A model generated the notes under the pieces. It made no database searches and was not told the origin of the DNA. It saw nothing but the letters and a program-made list of their open reading frames with translations. From Endozoicomonas sp. 8E (GTDB lineage: Bacteria > Pseudomonadota > Gammaproteobacteria > Pseudomonadales > Endozoicomonadaceae): a stretch of DNA of 64,000 bases. The stretch spans positions 936,501 to 1,000,500 of the forward strand of contig NZ_CP120717.1 in NCBI RefSeq assembly GCF_032883915.1, in the 5' to 3' direction. How positions within the stretch are numbered: position 1 is the stretch's first letter; every line of letters begins with the position of its first letter. Of the stretch, positions 18,304 through 28,247 are shown piece after piece. The translations under genes were made by a program, and so were the position numbers.

Positions 18304-18525
18304 ATGCTCGGAAGACCATTAAGACTGGATGAAGAGCTGGTAATCGCTGCAACCCTGGTTGGCAAGGCCAAAAAACGCTCAGCTGCAAAACAAGTGGAAT
18401 ATTGGGCCAGTCTTGGCAAGATAGCCAAGGAAAACCCTGACCTGCCCATTAATTTCATTGAAGATATTCTGGAAGCTGAAGAAGAGCGTAAACAGGGTCT
18501 TGTCTCGGACTACCGTTTTGGCTAA
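18304..18525 (+). CDS. ParD-like antitoxin-family protein (orphan)
   Basis: 73 residues. The N-terminal half, RPLRLDEELVIAATLVGKA then KKRSAAKQVEYWASLGKIA, has the ribbon-helix-helix layout of the ParD-like family (PF11903), in which the SxxxQxExWxxLG stretch is typical. An acidic C-terminal helix (EDILEAEEERKQG) follows. An AGGA site precedes the ATG at 8 nt. No toxin gene is next to it: the neighbours are a secreted protein on one side and an MFS transporter on the other. It may be a solitary DNA-binding regulator. Confidence 0.8.
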   Translation: MLGRPLRLDEELVIAATLVGKAKKRSAAKQVEYWASLGKIAKENPDLPINFIEDILEAEEERKQGLVSDYRFG

Positions 18526-18609
18526 AGCAGAATCCCCCGCTTCAGCACAGTTGTCCTTTTAGGTAATTGCTGAACGTTCTATGTCACGATATGGAAAACC
18601 GATCTGAAC

Positions 18610-19938
18610 TCAATCACTGGCGACTTTCTTAACGAAGCGAGCGACAAAACGTTCTATAAATTCCGGCACTTTTCTGAAAATAAGGGCACAGATCAGCAGA
18701 TTGAGTACACCAAGTGTCAGGAAAAACTGTTCAATGGACAGCTCCAGTAACCCCAGGAATACCATGCCAGACAAGGCACTGACCACCATATAGAGTGCAT
18801 TCTGAACATTCAGGGCAGCAATCGTCTGTGCACGACAGTTTGCAGGTGTTCTCTGCTGAACCATGGCATACAGAGGAACGATAAACAGGCCGCTGAAAAA
18901 ACCAATCATGCCCAGATCCAGCAAAACCCTCAGATTCTCACTGTTTTCCATAAAGGCACTAATGGTCAGTAAGTTTGTCGTTGTGGCAGGAGTGACAGCG
19001 AAATACAAATCGATTCCGAACAGGCTCAGACCCAGGGCACCAATGGGCACAATACCCGGCTCAATATGACCTTTGGAAAGTCGTCCACAGAACAGTGAAC
19101 CGGCAGCGACGCCAATGATGAAAATCGCCAGCATGACACTGACGACTTGTGGACTGCCTTTCAGGGTCTCGCTGGCCAGGTTGGGAAGCTGTGTCAGATA
19201 AGCGGCTCCCAGAGCCCAGAACCAGGAAATGGCAATAATGGATTTGTGAACACTGTCGTTTGATCGGGTTTTCCGGATTATAGTCAGGGTCTGCTGAAAG
19301 AGGTTCCAGTTTATTTTCAGGTTGGGATCAGCCGCTGCAGCCCCGGGTATAAATAGAGACGCCAGATAACCCAGAACGGCAAACAGAACGACAGAAACGG
19401 CTACCCAGACAGTAGCATCAGTCTGTTCGATCAAAATACCAGCGCCCAGCGTACCCGCCAGTATGGCAACAAAAGTACCCATCTCTACCAGAGCATTGCC
19501 GCCAATCAGTTCATTTTCATTCAGGTGCTGAGGAATAATGGCGTATTTAACCGGCCCGAAAAAAGCACTTTGAGCCCCCATCAGGAACAGCAGAACCAAC
19601 AGGATCAGGTAGTTCTGGCTAATGATAAAGCCGGAAGCGACCGCCATGGTGACAATTTCCAGCAGTTTGACCCGGCGGATAATCATCGACTTTTCATATT
19701 TGTCACAGATCTGCCCGGCGGCACTGGAAAAAAGAAAGAAGGGAAGAATAAACAGGCCAGCAGCCAGATTGATGTATAGATCTGAGTTAAGTGGCAGGTT
19801 TTCTGCTGCGGCGAATGCCGCCATCAGTAACAGGGAGTTTTTATAGAGGTTGTCGTTAAAGGCACCCAGAAACTGGGTCAGAAAAAAAGGTAGAAAGCGT
19901 CTTTTACCGAGCAGTGCCAGCTGACTCTGTTGCCTCAT
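18610..19938 (-). CDS. MFS transporter, LplT-like
   Basis: A 442-residue transporter with about 12 hydrophobic segments. The start (RFLPFFLTQFLGAFNDNLYKN), then FFGPVKYAIIPQHL and NALVEMGTFVAILAGTLGAG, match the transporter domain of LplT and of the MFS-acyltransferase fusions, which flip lysophospholipids across the inner membrane. Here only the transporter part is present; there is no acyltransferase or AMP-ligase domain. It marks the left border of the giant-gene array, whose last remnant ends about 100 bp upstream of its start. Confidence 0.82.
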   Translation of the reverse strand: MRQQSQLALLGKRRFLPFFLTQFLGAFNDNLYKNSLLLMAAFAAAENLPLNSDLYINLAAGLFILPFFLFSSAAGQICDKYEKSMIIRRVKLLEIVTMAVASGFIISQNYLILLVLLFLMGAQSAFFGPVKYAIIPQHLNENELIGGNALVEMGTFVAILAGTLGAGILIEQTDATVWVAVSVVLFAVLGYLASLFIPGAAAADPNLKINWNLFQQTLTIIRKTRSNDSVHKSIIAISWFWALGAAYLTQLPNLASETLKGSPQVVSVMLAIFIIGVAAGSLFCGRLSKGHIEPGIVPIGALGLSLFGIDLYFAVTPATTTNLLTISAFMENSENLRVLLDLGMIGFFSGLFIVPLYAMVQQRTPANCRAQTIAALNVQNALYMVVSALSGMVFLGLLELSIEQFFLTLGVLNLLICALIFRKVPEFIERFVARFVKKVASD

Positions 19939-20043
19939 GTTAAAGCCTCGTCATTTTATATTTCCCGGAATTCGGCTTTGCAAAAGCCGGAACGGGACTT
20001 TTATACCAGTTTTTGAGTGGGTTTGTTGGAAGCACATAATTCA

Positions 20044-20408
20044 TTACAGGCTCAATGAGTCAGAAATCGAGCTCAAATTCACGCTGTTCAAAAACTCTTC
20101 GGCAATTATTGTCGTCTCATCAGATCTGAGTATCAGGGCGTTATTGGCGTTGAGAACCTGCCGTAAGTAGGAATTCTCAATAGCGTTTGCTGAAGAGCCG
20201 CTAATCTCAGACATCATGGCATAGAGCTCCTCTGATGAGGATGGGTCATGAGAGCCAGAGCGGTAATCATTCCTGTCCTTGATGTTAGCATCGACACAAC
20301 AATAGGTTAAGCAGCCGCCTTTCGAGTGTGTCAATCCATACAGGTAGTGACTGAAGGCCTGCTTAATCGCTTGCTTGCATTTGACTTTTAAGTTATCTGG
20401 CCATCCAT
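20044..20408 (-). pseudogene. Internal-deletion remnant of a giant AAA+/transglutaminase gene
   Basis: The sigma-E-like promoter, leader, GGGAG ribosome-binding site and start codon of the giant family are kept (ATG-GAT-GGC at 20408). After six codons (MDGQIT) the frame hits TAA. The sequence then continues, in a different frame, straight into the family's last ~115 codons (DNLKVKCKQAIKQAF, THSKGGCLTYCCVDA, HDPSSSEELYAMM, ending SDSLSL). About 2,330 codons have been deleted, with the junction near the DNLK motif. The C-terminal part alone is still open, with an internal ATG at 20334. Confidence 0.85.
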
Positions 20409-20463
20409 ATTCAATCTCCCTTTCAACTGTTATTTGCAGGACTGCATCGAAATTGTTTAATGG

Positions 20464-20491
20464 ATAGACCTTAAGGTGTGATTAAAGTTCC
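20464..20491 (-). promoter_or_regulatory. Decayed sigma-E-like promoter of the deletion remnant
   Basis: GGAACTT, 16-nt spacer, then TCTAT on the minus strand, aligned with the promoters of the intact copies. The -35 box and spacing are kept but the -10 box has drifted from TCAAA. Confidence 0.6.
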
Positions 20492-20542
20492 ATTTTAACA
20501 GTTACCCTTAACCATTGAAGAAAGTCCCCGATCTCGAAAAAC

Positions 20543-23500
20543 TCATAAGGTATCCAATGACTCACAAAGCGAATTCAAATTCACGCTGTTCAAAAACTCT
20601 TCGCCAATGGTTGTCAGCTCACCGGATCTGAGTATCAGAGCGTTACTGGCGTTGAGTGCTTGCCGCAGGTAGGCATCCTTCACAGAATTCTGAAACGTTA
20701 AAGAGCTATGAATATTACACATCATGACTAACAGCTCTGCTGGTGAAGACGGATCATGAGCGCCATAGTGACGTTTATCATCGCGTTCCCCGAAGAGAGC
20801 ATCTCCCCAACAATAGGTTAAACAACCACCTTTCGAGTGTGTTACTGAATGCAGGTATTGAATGAAGGCCTGCTCAATCATGGACTTGGATTTAGTTTTT
20901 ATATCATCCAGAAGACTTTGGTCCTCCCATGACACCCCATGGGGATTTAGTCTGATTTCTTCCAATAACGGCTTCAGGTAAGGGCTGTTATTAATTATTC
21001 GTTGATACAGGGCATCAATCTTTTCACTAATCACCGTATCGCGCCAGTGAGGTTGCCCCATGATAATCACTGGACGGTGGTTTGCCTTGCCGGAGGTTAA
21101 CTTCACAAATGCAGGATGATGCACCAGCATTCGTTCTATATTCGGAATGCCCTCAGGTTCGTCTGTCCAGGCGTTCTGAAGAGATGAGCTGAGAATTTTA
21201 TCTTCCAGAAATGCTGAAAAACCTTCATAACAATGAGTGATGGACAAGGCATTACCATTTTTTTCCTGGTAGCGTTTATAAGCCGTCCGCCACTTCTGGC
21301 TATTTTTTTTCAACGAAAATAACTGCTTATACAATTTTTTCAGGCAGTGGGTGGCGCTGACCTTCAATTCATCGATACCTTCCAGATGCACCAATAGATC
21401 ATGATGTATATCGGCCCCCATAATCTGGCTATCATAGTCTGGCACAGGATCCAGCCAACCCGATGCCATGGCTTTACGGGCCAATTGAAGAACCGAAGGC
21501 TTGGTCAGGTTAGTTTCCTTAAGTAGATAGACCATTGAAGTCAGCCACTTGTATCTGGGTATGCCGGCCTGAAGAATCGTTTTTGAATAGAGTGACTTGA
21601 GTTGTTCACTGACCTGATCTTCATCACTGTCGGACAATATTTGTATGGCTGCCTCCGATATGGGTTTAAATTTCAAATCGTAATGATCCAACTCTTCTCT
21701 CCCCAGTGACTCGATCACTGAGACACCCATGGAAAAAGCGGATAAACTTTTTTCCTTAAAAAGGTTATTAAATAATTCGGGAATATCTGGATTGCTTTCT
21801 GGCAATGCATTGTCTGTCTCAAGGGTTTTTTTCAGTTCCTCAAGACTCATTCCAGAGGCTGCAGCAAACGTTTGCTGTTGTGCTAAATCAGCTCCTTTCA
21901 GGAGATTCTTAATCTTCTTTGATGCCGTGCTGGCACTAAGGACCTTCTTGGTGAGCTGGAATTGAGGAGTGATTGCTTTTGGCCGTATTGGTGCTCCGCC
22001 CAAATCCACTGACTCCCAGGTTTGGCGTTCATCCACTGAGTACTCGGCAAAGCAGTGGATACGGTTATTAATTTGCCGACATGGAATCCCGAAATAACGA
22101 CAAAAAGCAACAAAAACAGGCACACGATGACGGCAGCTACCTTGCCGCTGTGTTACGAGGAATTTAAAGAAATTTTTAGCACTCTCTGGTTGAGACGCAC
22201 CGGAAAACTGCCGGCAATATTCAGTGATTGCCTCAATGCGTTGCCCAGTGTCTTCAGCGTTTTTTATTGACCGCAAAGGCTCCTGTATTTCCAGTGGTTG
22301 TTGTTCAATGCTCTTAAACAGTTCGTCCAGTACAGTAATCATACCTTCTGAACAATGGGTGTCTAACCATGTTGATCGTTCTGGTCGGGCTTCTTTTCTA
22401 CCCGCTTCTCTGGGTTCTACGATATAAGCAAATTGAATACCCTGTTCAGCATTGATCTTGGAAACAGACAGTGTGTGCAGCCCATTATATCGGTCTCTGA
22501 TCAGGGTATATGGCAAATCGGGTTCTATACGAAGGGCCACGATATGGTCGTTGGGCGTCAGGCTGGGCAATGCAAACTGGCCATTCTTCGATGACCCGTT
22601 AAAGGTCGCCAGCGTTTGCTTGCTGGTTAATGCCACTTCCTGGTCAGGCCCGGGTAACCGGGCAGGTATGAGGGGTTCGACCCCCAGAATGTGTATATCA
22701 TCAAGACTGATCTGTTTGATATTACCCTCAGCAGTGACATAAGTATCCACTGCCCGCCAGCGATACATTGCAGCAGAATGGTAGCGCGTCTCAAAAACCT
22801 CATAAACGTCAACTTTTAGTTTCTCCTGACACTCATAGTTTGTTCTCTGGTCCAATGCCCTGGCCTCTTTCTCGAGGACTTCTGGATTGTATTTTTCAGA
22901 ATCGTCCATCCAACAGTTCGGCAGATTACTTATCTGATGCCAGAACGCAGGCCACCATTGAACTTCATCGGCTTTCCATGCCTCTATCTGCTTATCAGCC
23001 TCCCGAAGATAAGGCTGGCAAGCCGGCATTTTCAGAGTTTGTTCCTCTTCTTTCGTCAGCGGAAATATAAGATTAGCTTTCACGCCCGTCCGGCCAAACT
23101 CACGATCAAACCAGCTATGCTGCCAGTGTCGGTAAAGTGCCCGGGTGAGAATATCGTCCGACTCATTTGGCTCAAGGGAAAAGCCGGATGCCAGCCATTT
23201 TGCCTGAGCCACCATCCTGATAATTTCTGTTTTGGCTTCGGCTTCATTCAGACTGGCCTCAATACCTATTTCATAGCGTTCTTCATCAATACTTTTGTGA
23301 TCACAGTTTCGTATCAACCACGGGCGATTGATGCCCTTTACTGTTTGGTTGAACCAACTGCAAAGTTCAGAAGCAGGCTCTCCTTTGGCTATGATCAGAG
23401 CCGGTGGCTCTGGCAGTTTCTCCAGCGACAGGTCTGCTGCCATCAGGTAAAGCCGGTAGTGCTGAGTGAGGCATTGATAAAGTGCTTTTTCGGTAAAGTC

Positions 23501-26500
23501 GTTCCCTCTCATAACAGCCTTGGCCACATTCTGCAGATCAAGGCCGGTCGGTTGCAAAGGCAGGTTTTTCTGTTGCAGGTAAGCCCTTAAAAGACAATGT
23601 TTTTCTGTCAGCTTTTTAGCGACGAATGTCCCTTCTAAGGACTCTGGCAATACTTTCCCGGCAATGGTCTGCAATTCTGCAGTGTTGTACTGCCGGATCG
23701 GCAAATATCTAAAACGCCCTTTCAGTGCCGGTGATAAGGGTTTTCGCCCGCTGTACTCGGGCGGGTTGATGGTGGCAAACAGGTGGAAGCCGGGATGGGC
23801 GTCACCGGCCAGAATATCATTCAACTCACCTTCCAGATGCTGGCTGTCAATCAGATTCATTTCCGAAATCACCACGATGCCGCCATCGACTTTTGCCTTC
23901 AGGATCTTTTCACAGAGTTTCTCCCAGGAACAATCACAGGCATTCAGGAGAAAGACTTCCGGCATGGACTCTCCCCGTCGTTTAGCCTCCTGTCTGACAC
24001 TTTCAATCACCAGGTTCAGCGTGGCATCCTTGCCCCGTCCGGCCGGGCCTTCAATCAGTGTCGCCTGACGACCGCCGTGTTTTCTTTTGAGATGATAAGC
24101 CTGCTGACAGCGGTTTAAATCCTGCCCAAGCTGTTGCGCCAGTTCACGGACTGCCGATCCGGAGGTATCAAAGTCTGGTCGGATTTTTTCGGTGACTGTA
24201 CTGAAGGTCCGCTGCATATCCTGCAGGATCTTGTTACGAACTCTGTCGCTCAGGGTGTTCTCCGATTGGTAACGGGCAGCAAACCAGATTTCCAGTGCCG
24301 ACAGGGCATCCTGATGTGTTTCGGTGATTTCGGGCCCCAGTACATCCCGAAAACTCTGTTGGATCAAACTGTTTATTTGCTCACAGGTCACACTGCCGCG
24401 TGCGGGCAGGGCACGATCCAGATACCAGCCCACCCAACTGCAGATATCGGTTAAGTCCCTGGGGGTAAACTCATGCCCGGGCAGCAGTTCCTGATAATAT
24501 TGCCCGAGTGCCATCACACTGTTGGTGGTCCTGTGTGCATAGTCGCTTATTTGATGCTCCATCAGATGCTCTTGTAAATGCCTGACCAGAGCCGGTTCCA
24601 CCACCCTGTCCCGAAGGAACGCCTGGTCCAGACGTGGGAAGTAAACTCTGGGCAGTTTCTCTTTCAGGGTCGGGTCCATTTGGCGCCCGGCGTAATGATC
24701 CCCGTTACCGGTAAGAATCACCCGGTGTTTCGGGCCGACCTTGACAGGATGACCATTCACATAAACGCAGGGTTTCGGTTCCCATAAGCCGTTCAATGAA
24801 GCCAGTAATCCGGTCCGGGCCAGGTTGGCTTCATCCAGAACGAGGCTAATGTATTCACCGTCTTTGTCGGATTTGGTATTGGCCCATTCCATCAACGCCC
24901 GGTTTTGCTGCACCATAGAGCGGTCACCATCGGCGTGTTGTTGCCATTGCCAGCGTTTCATAAGGGTTTGTTCACTGTCGGAAGGTCCGAGGGAAATGAC
25001 TGAAGCTTGTCCTGAAGCTTTGGCCATTTTGGCAGAAAAGTAACTTTTCCCGGTGCCGGTTTCTCCCTGCAGAAAGATAACGGGAGAGTCGCTAAGCCGG
25101 TCGTGGAGTCGCGATAATCGGCGACTTTCACGATCTTTCTGACTCATCAAACCGTGATAAAGGTCCCGGGCCAGTGCTGACAGGGGCATACTGGCAGAAC
25201 CCTGCCATTTCAGTGATTCAGCCAGTCGATGTTCTATGCGTTCAATGCCTTCTGCCTCAGAATTCGCTGCTCTGGCCCTATGAAAACAATCAGTGGCCAG
25301 AGCGTGAATGGCATCGGATCGGGTCTGCCCAGATGGCAAAGGTAACTGCCAGCCACAAGCCAGTGCATCTTGCAAACGTTTAATCTGTCTTGATGGCCTG
25401 ATGGCTAATAGTGAGTAGGGTTTTATTGATTCCAGATCGACTTGCAACTGGTAGGCTATGGCATCTCGTCGTTTTTCAGGTGCATGGGCCGCGATCATGG
25501 CACAGAGTCTGTCCAGAAATTCTTCTGCACCAAACTCCGGAAATGGACTTTCATAGGACAACTTTAATTCTTCATTAAATAATCCCACGTCAAAAGCTCT
25601 GGCCAGTTGCCAGAGGTTCCGTATCACAAACCCTCTATCCACCCACAAGGCACTGTTGATGATGGCAGTTAACCGATCCGGATCTACCGAGGCGGCTTGA
25701 CCCTCATCCGGACTGTTATGGGCATCCGGCGTCTTATCCGGTAACAAGAGCCAACAAGCCACTTTCATAAAATCCCGCACTGGCGGATACCGCCGGGTGC
25801 CGTGGGTGACGACGCTATTGATAGCCTTGCGCCAGTGGCAGGGTCGGAGTTGTGGAGACTGGTCAACCTGTTGTGCCTGCCGGGCAGCCAGTATCAGGTT
25901 ATTCAACAACCCTTCGGTCATTTCAGGCAGAGGTTTACAAAGGTCGGCAGGTACGGTTTCAAATGCTTTGTAAACTGAGCAGAGCGCTTGTTCTGGCAGC
26001 TCGGCCCGGGGGATACCATGCCTGAGGACATTGATGTCCCAGACACCAACCTCAGGACACGGGTTGCCCATGTCAACCATCGAATTAACTATTGAAGATC
26101 GACTTGTCGCAGACCTGGGCCAGAGTATTGTGACATGAGCTTGTGGGTACGCCTGTAATTGGCCATTCACTAACAGAGGTTCGCCAACAATCAGAGGCTC
26201 CAGAAGCTGCTGAAGCGTTGGATTACTCTCCAGTCCCAGGAATACAACCGGCTTGCCTGCGGTCAATGCCTTCTGCAACGCACTCTGACTGCGTCCAAAA
26301 TGAGCCTTTTGCTCCGAGCGGATATGGATATTATCAAAGAGTTGGCTAAAGCCGGTCTGTTCACTGACCCGAATAACCAAAGGTGCTTCCTGCTGATTAT
26401 TTATCCAATAACTTGCCTCGACATGTTGCTGATAAGTGACAGCATTAAAGGCTGCTGTGTGATCTCTGACATTTTTCTGTAGCTGATGGCTCTTGAACAG

Positions 26501-27910
26501 AGATTGCTCGTGGTTTTCTGCCAGGCCCAGAGCTTTCGGCTGCCGTCTTGAATGAGCCACCTGCAGGTGGGGTTTCAAGCCTGTCGTCTCGCGAATAGTT
26601 TGCAATGAGCCCAGCAAACGAAACCAATGTGCCTCAGTGAGGGGAGACGTTACGGTGACTGCTCCCCCCGTCCGAACCTGCTCAAACAGGCAGGTGTTAG
26701 GGACTGCATAGCCTTCCGGGGTAATGGCAATAGGGCTCAGCCATTCTCTGATATTACAATGGTTAATGATGATCGGGTTTCCAGGTGCCTGATCTTTATC
26801 AAGCCCTTTATCACCTTCTTTGTTAGAAGAGTGACACAGACTTTGGAACAGTGAATAAAGCTCGCTATTGCCCACCGGCATCCGGTAAAACTGAATATCA
26901 TCGGGTAACTGACATCTCTTCCCATTGCTTTCAAAGAACTGTTGCGCCAGCATCTGTCGAATCGTCTGTTCAAAGGCCAGGTCGTCCCAATTGGCCCCTT
27001 TCAGAATCACCCGATGTCCGGCCCTCAGTGATTCAAGCCTGCCGGCGATGTGCCGGATTCGTCCCTGTTGATCCACACCGGGGCCGCCCAGAAGCAACTG
27101 TCGCCAGTGACTGTGCAAATGGCAGTCAATAAGAACAGTATTGTTGGCATCCATGGTGCTTTCGGAGCAGGGCAGTTCAGTCAATACCGGGGGAACTTTG
27201 TCGAGCTTCATCGATGGATCATTGCCGTTCTTTGCGTCGAACTGCCAGGTGTTTCCAGGTCGATTAATTCGCCGCCAGAAATCAGCGCCCGGAGCATCGG
27301 CCCCCGAGGCGTCATCACGCTGGCCAGCCAATGCCAGCTGTCCGGGATCTGCCACGACCAGCAGAGCAACATGCTCCCCCAGAGGGCGCTTTTTCTGGCT
27401 GACTTTGTCGTAAAGACAGGGGTTAGCCGGGTCCAGTAGATCGTTAAATTTTGGCAGATCCTCGCTGGTGAGCTTTCGGATATCGATCACCAGAGTGAGT
27501 GGTTGGTAACCTTCAAACAGCTTGCCTGAACCCAGAACGTGGCGGCCATCGTCGAAAATGCTCAAGCGGCTCACCAGATTAGCCTGTGAAAGGTCATCAG
27601 GATGGGCAATAAGGGTGACATCCCGGTGTTCATCGCAGGTTTGGGTAACTAAAAGTCGTCGAACCTCATCATCACTGGCGACAAAACGAAAATCGAAGGC
27701 ATGAGGGGCCTTTTGCAGAGAGGAAGCCTTTGAGGATACGGTTCTCGCTTTGTCAGTCGATGTCATCGGACCTGATGATCTATTGAGTTTGGGAGTGATA
27801 CCAGGGCAGATCTCTGCAATCTTTGACGGTGAATCCCGATTTGCTTTCCTGACTGGAACGCCTCTTTCAGGTACGAGATCGTTTTTTTCGACACCAATCG
27901 AACCATCCAT
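20543..27910 (-). CDS. Giant midasin/dynein-like AAA+ and transglutaminase-like protein (copy P1)
   Basis: 2,455 residues starting MDGSIG after a GGAGAG ribosome-binding site. Residues about 70-600 contain repeated strand-helix units that resemble AAA+ modules without working P-loops (for example TLVIDIRKLTSEDLPKF..., PVVFLGLESNPTLQQLLEPL). AAA1: Walker A GETGTGKSY at about 949, Walker B LVLDEANL at about 1022, sensor ILTGN at about 1063. AAA2: GPAGRGKDAT at about 1286, VVISEMNLI at about 1344, then ATINPPEYSGRKPLSPALKG (about 1377), a pattern known from midasin and dynein-related AAA+ proteins. The transglutaminase-like triad is Cys1926 (GSCRHR), His about 1953 (HCFAEYS) and Asp about 1969 (VDLGGAP). 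A conserved C-terminal block (THSKGGCLTYCW...HDPSSPAEL) closes it. No signal peptide or membrane helix is evident. Motifs are seen directly; the substrate and role are unknown. Confidence 0.85.
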   Translation of the reverse strand: MDGSIGVEKNDLVPERGVPVRKANRDSPSKIAEICPGITPKLNRSSGPMTSTDKARTVSSKASSLQKAPHAFDFRFVASDDEVRRLLVTQTCDEHRDVTLIAHPDDLSQANLVSRLSIFDDGRHVLGSGKLFEGYQPLTLVIDIRKLTSEDLPKFNDLLDPANPCLYDKVSQKKRPLGEHVALLVVADPGQLALAGQRDDASGADAPGADFWRRINRPGNTWQFDAKNGNDPSMKLDKVPPVLTELPCSESTMDANNTVLIDCHLHSHWRQLLLGGPGVDQQGRIRHIAGRLESLRAGHRVILKGANWDDLAFEQTIRQMLAQQFFESNGKRCQLPDDIQFYRMPVGNSELYSLFQSLCHSSNKEGDKGLDKDQAPGNPIIINHCNIREWLSPIAITPEGYAVPNTCLFEQVRTGGAVTVTSPLTEAHWFRLLGSLQTIRETTGLKPHLQVAHSRRQPKALGLAENHEQSLFKSHQLQKNVRDHTAAFNAVTYQQHVEASYWINNQQEAPLVIRVSEQTGFSQLFDNIHIRSEQKAHFGRSQSALQKALTAGKPVVFLGLESNPTLQQLLEPLIVGEPLLVNGQLQAYPQAHVTILWPRSATSRSSIVNSMVDMGNPCPEVGVWDINVLRHGIPRAELPEQALCSVYKAFETVPADLCKPLPEMTEGLLNNLILAARQAQQVDQSPQLRPCHWRKAINSVVTHGTRRYPPVRDFMKVACWLLLPDKTPDAHNSPDEGQAASVDPDRLTAIINSALWVDRGFVIRNLWQLARAFDVGLFNEELKLSYESPFPEFGAEEFLDRLCAMIAAHAPEKRRDAIAYQLQVDLESIKPYSLLAIRPSRQIKRLQDALACGWQLPLPSGQTRSDAIHALATDCFHRARAANSEAEGIERIEHRLAESLKWQGSASMPLSALARDLYHGLMSQKDRESRRLSRLHDRLSDSPVIFLQGETGTGKSYFSAKMAKASGQASVISLGPSDSEQTLMKRWQWQQHADGDRSMVQQNRALMEWANTKSDKDGEYISLVLDEANLARTGLLASLNGLWEPKPCVYVNGHPVKVGPKHRVILTGNGDHYAGRQMDPTLKEKLPRVYFPRLDQAFLRDRVVEPALVRHLQEHLMEHQISDYAHRTTNSVMALGQYYQELLPGHEFTPRDLTDICSWVGWYLDRALPARGSVTCEQINSLIQQSFRDVLGPEITETHQDALSALEIWFAARYQSENTLSDRVRNKILQDMQRTFSTVTEKIRPDFDTSGSAVRELAQQLGQDLNRCQQAYHLKRKHGGRQATLIEGPAGRGKDATLNLVIESVRQEAKRRGESMPEVFLLNACDCSWEKLCEKILKAKVDGGIVVISEMNLIDSQHLEGELNDILAGDAHPGFHLFATINPPEYSGRKPLSPALKGRFRYLPIRQYNTAELQTIAGKVLPESLEGTFVAKKLTEKHCLLRAYLQQKNLPLQPTGLDLQNVAKAVMRGNDFTEKALYQCLTQHYRLYLMAADLSLEKLPEPPALIIAKGEPASELCSWFNQTVKGINRPWLIRNCDHKSIDEERYEIGIEASLNEAEAKTEIIRMVAQAKWLASGFSLEPNESDDILTRALYRHWQHSWFDREFGRTGVKANLIFPLTKEEEQTLKMPACQPYLREADKQIEAWKADEVQWWPAFWHQISNLPNCWMDDSEKYNPEVLEKEARALDQRTNYECQEKLKVDVYEVFETRYHSAAMYRWRAVDTYVTAEGNIKQISLDDIHILGVEPLIPARLPGPDQEVALTSKQTLATFNGSSKNGQFALPSLTPNDHIVALRIEPDLPYTLIRDRYNGLHTLSVSKINAEQGIQFAYIVEPREAGRKEARPERSTWLDTHCSEGMITVLDELFKSIEQQPLEIQEPLRSIKNAEDTGQRIEAITEYCRQFSGASQPESAKNFFKFLVTQRQGSCRHRVPVFVAFCRYFGIPCRQINNRIHCFAEYSVDERQTWESVDLGGAPIRPKAITPQFQLTKKVLSASTASKKIKNLLKGADLAQQQTFAAASGMSLEELKKTLETDNALPESNPDIPELFNNLFKEKSLSAFSMGVSVIESLGREELDHYDLKFKPISEAAIQILSDSDEDQVSEQLKSLYSKTILQAGIPRYKWLTSMVYLLKETNLTKPSVLQLARKAMASGWLDPVPDYDSQIMGADIHHDLLVHLEGIDELKVSATHCLKKLYKQLFSLKKNSQKWRTAYKRYQEKNGNALSITHCYEGFSAFLEDKILSSSLQNAWTDEPEGIPNIERMLVHHPAFVKLTSGKANHRPVIIMGQPHWRDTVISEKIDALYQRIINNSPYLKPLLEEIRLNPHGVSWEDQSLLDDIKTKSKSMIEQAFIQYLHSVTHSKGGCLTYCWGDALFGERDDKRHYGAHDPSSPAELLVMMCNIHSSLTFQNSVKDAYLRQALNASNALILRSGELTTIGEEFLNSVNLNSLCESLDTL

Positions 27911-27960
27911 AGTCTATCTCTCCTGTCATTTGAGAGGACGGCATTAAAACTGTTTAATAA

Positions 27961-27988
27961 TTTGACCTTCAGACAGGATGGAAGTTCC
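27961..27988 (-). promoter_or_regulatory. Sigma-E (RpoE/AlgU)-like promoter of copy P1
   Basis: On the minus strand, GGAACTT, a 16-nt spacer and TCAAA, about 50 nt upstream of the ATG. It matches the -35/-10 layout of extracytoplasmic-stress sigma-E promoters. The same boxes and spacing precede the other intact copies. Confidence 0.7.
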
Positions 27989-27989
27989 A

Positions 27990-28065
27990 AGAAAAATAAG
28001 ACACCCATAACAAAAAAGAAAAATAAGAAGAAAAATAAGACACCCATTAATTAAATAAGACATTT
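27990..28065. repeat. GGGTGTCTTATTTTT-type low-complexity repeat
   Basis: Two copies of AAAATAAGACACCCAT and a run of AAGAAAAATA lie between the P1 promoter and the transposase gene. The same GGGTGTC core recurs on the other side of the transposase and at 43218-43365. The remaining bases to 28247 hold no gene I can support. Confidence 0.7.
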
Positions 28066-28247
28066 AAAAACTGTATTCCAAAAAAGGATCTGAAAACCTA
28101 TCTTCGAATAGCCTATCAGCGATCCACACAGGAGCATCCCGCGAACAGAGGCTGCTCAGGCCATGATTCAGACAACACAAACTTATACCGACTTAAAGTC
28201 GAGGAGGGGTAAAGAGAAAGTGTTTAGTTTCTTAACTAACTTCTACG

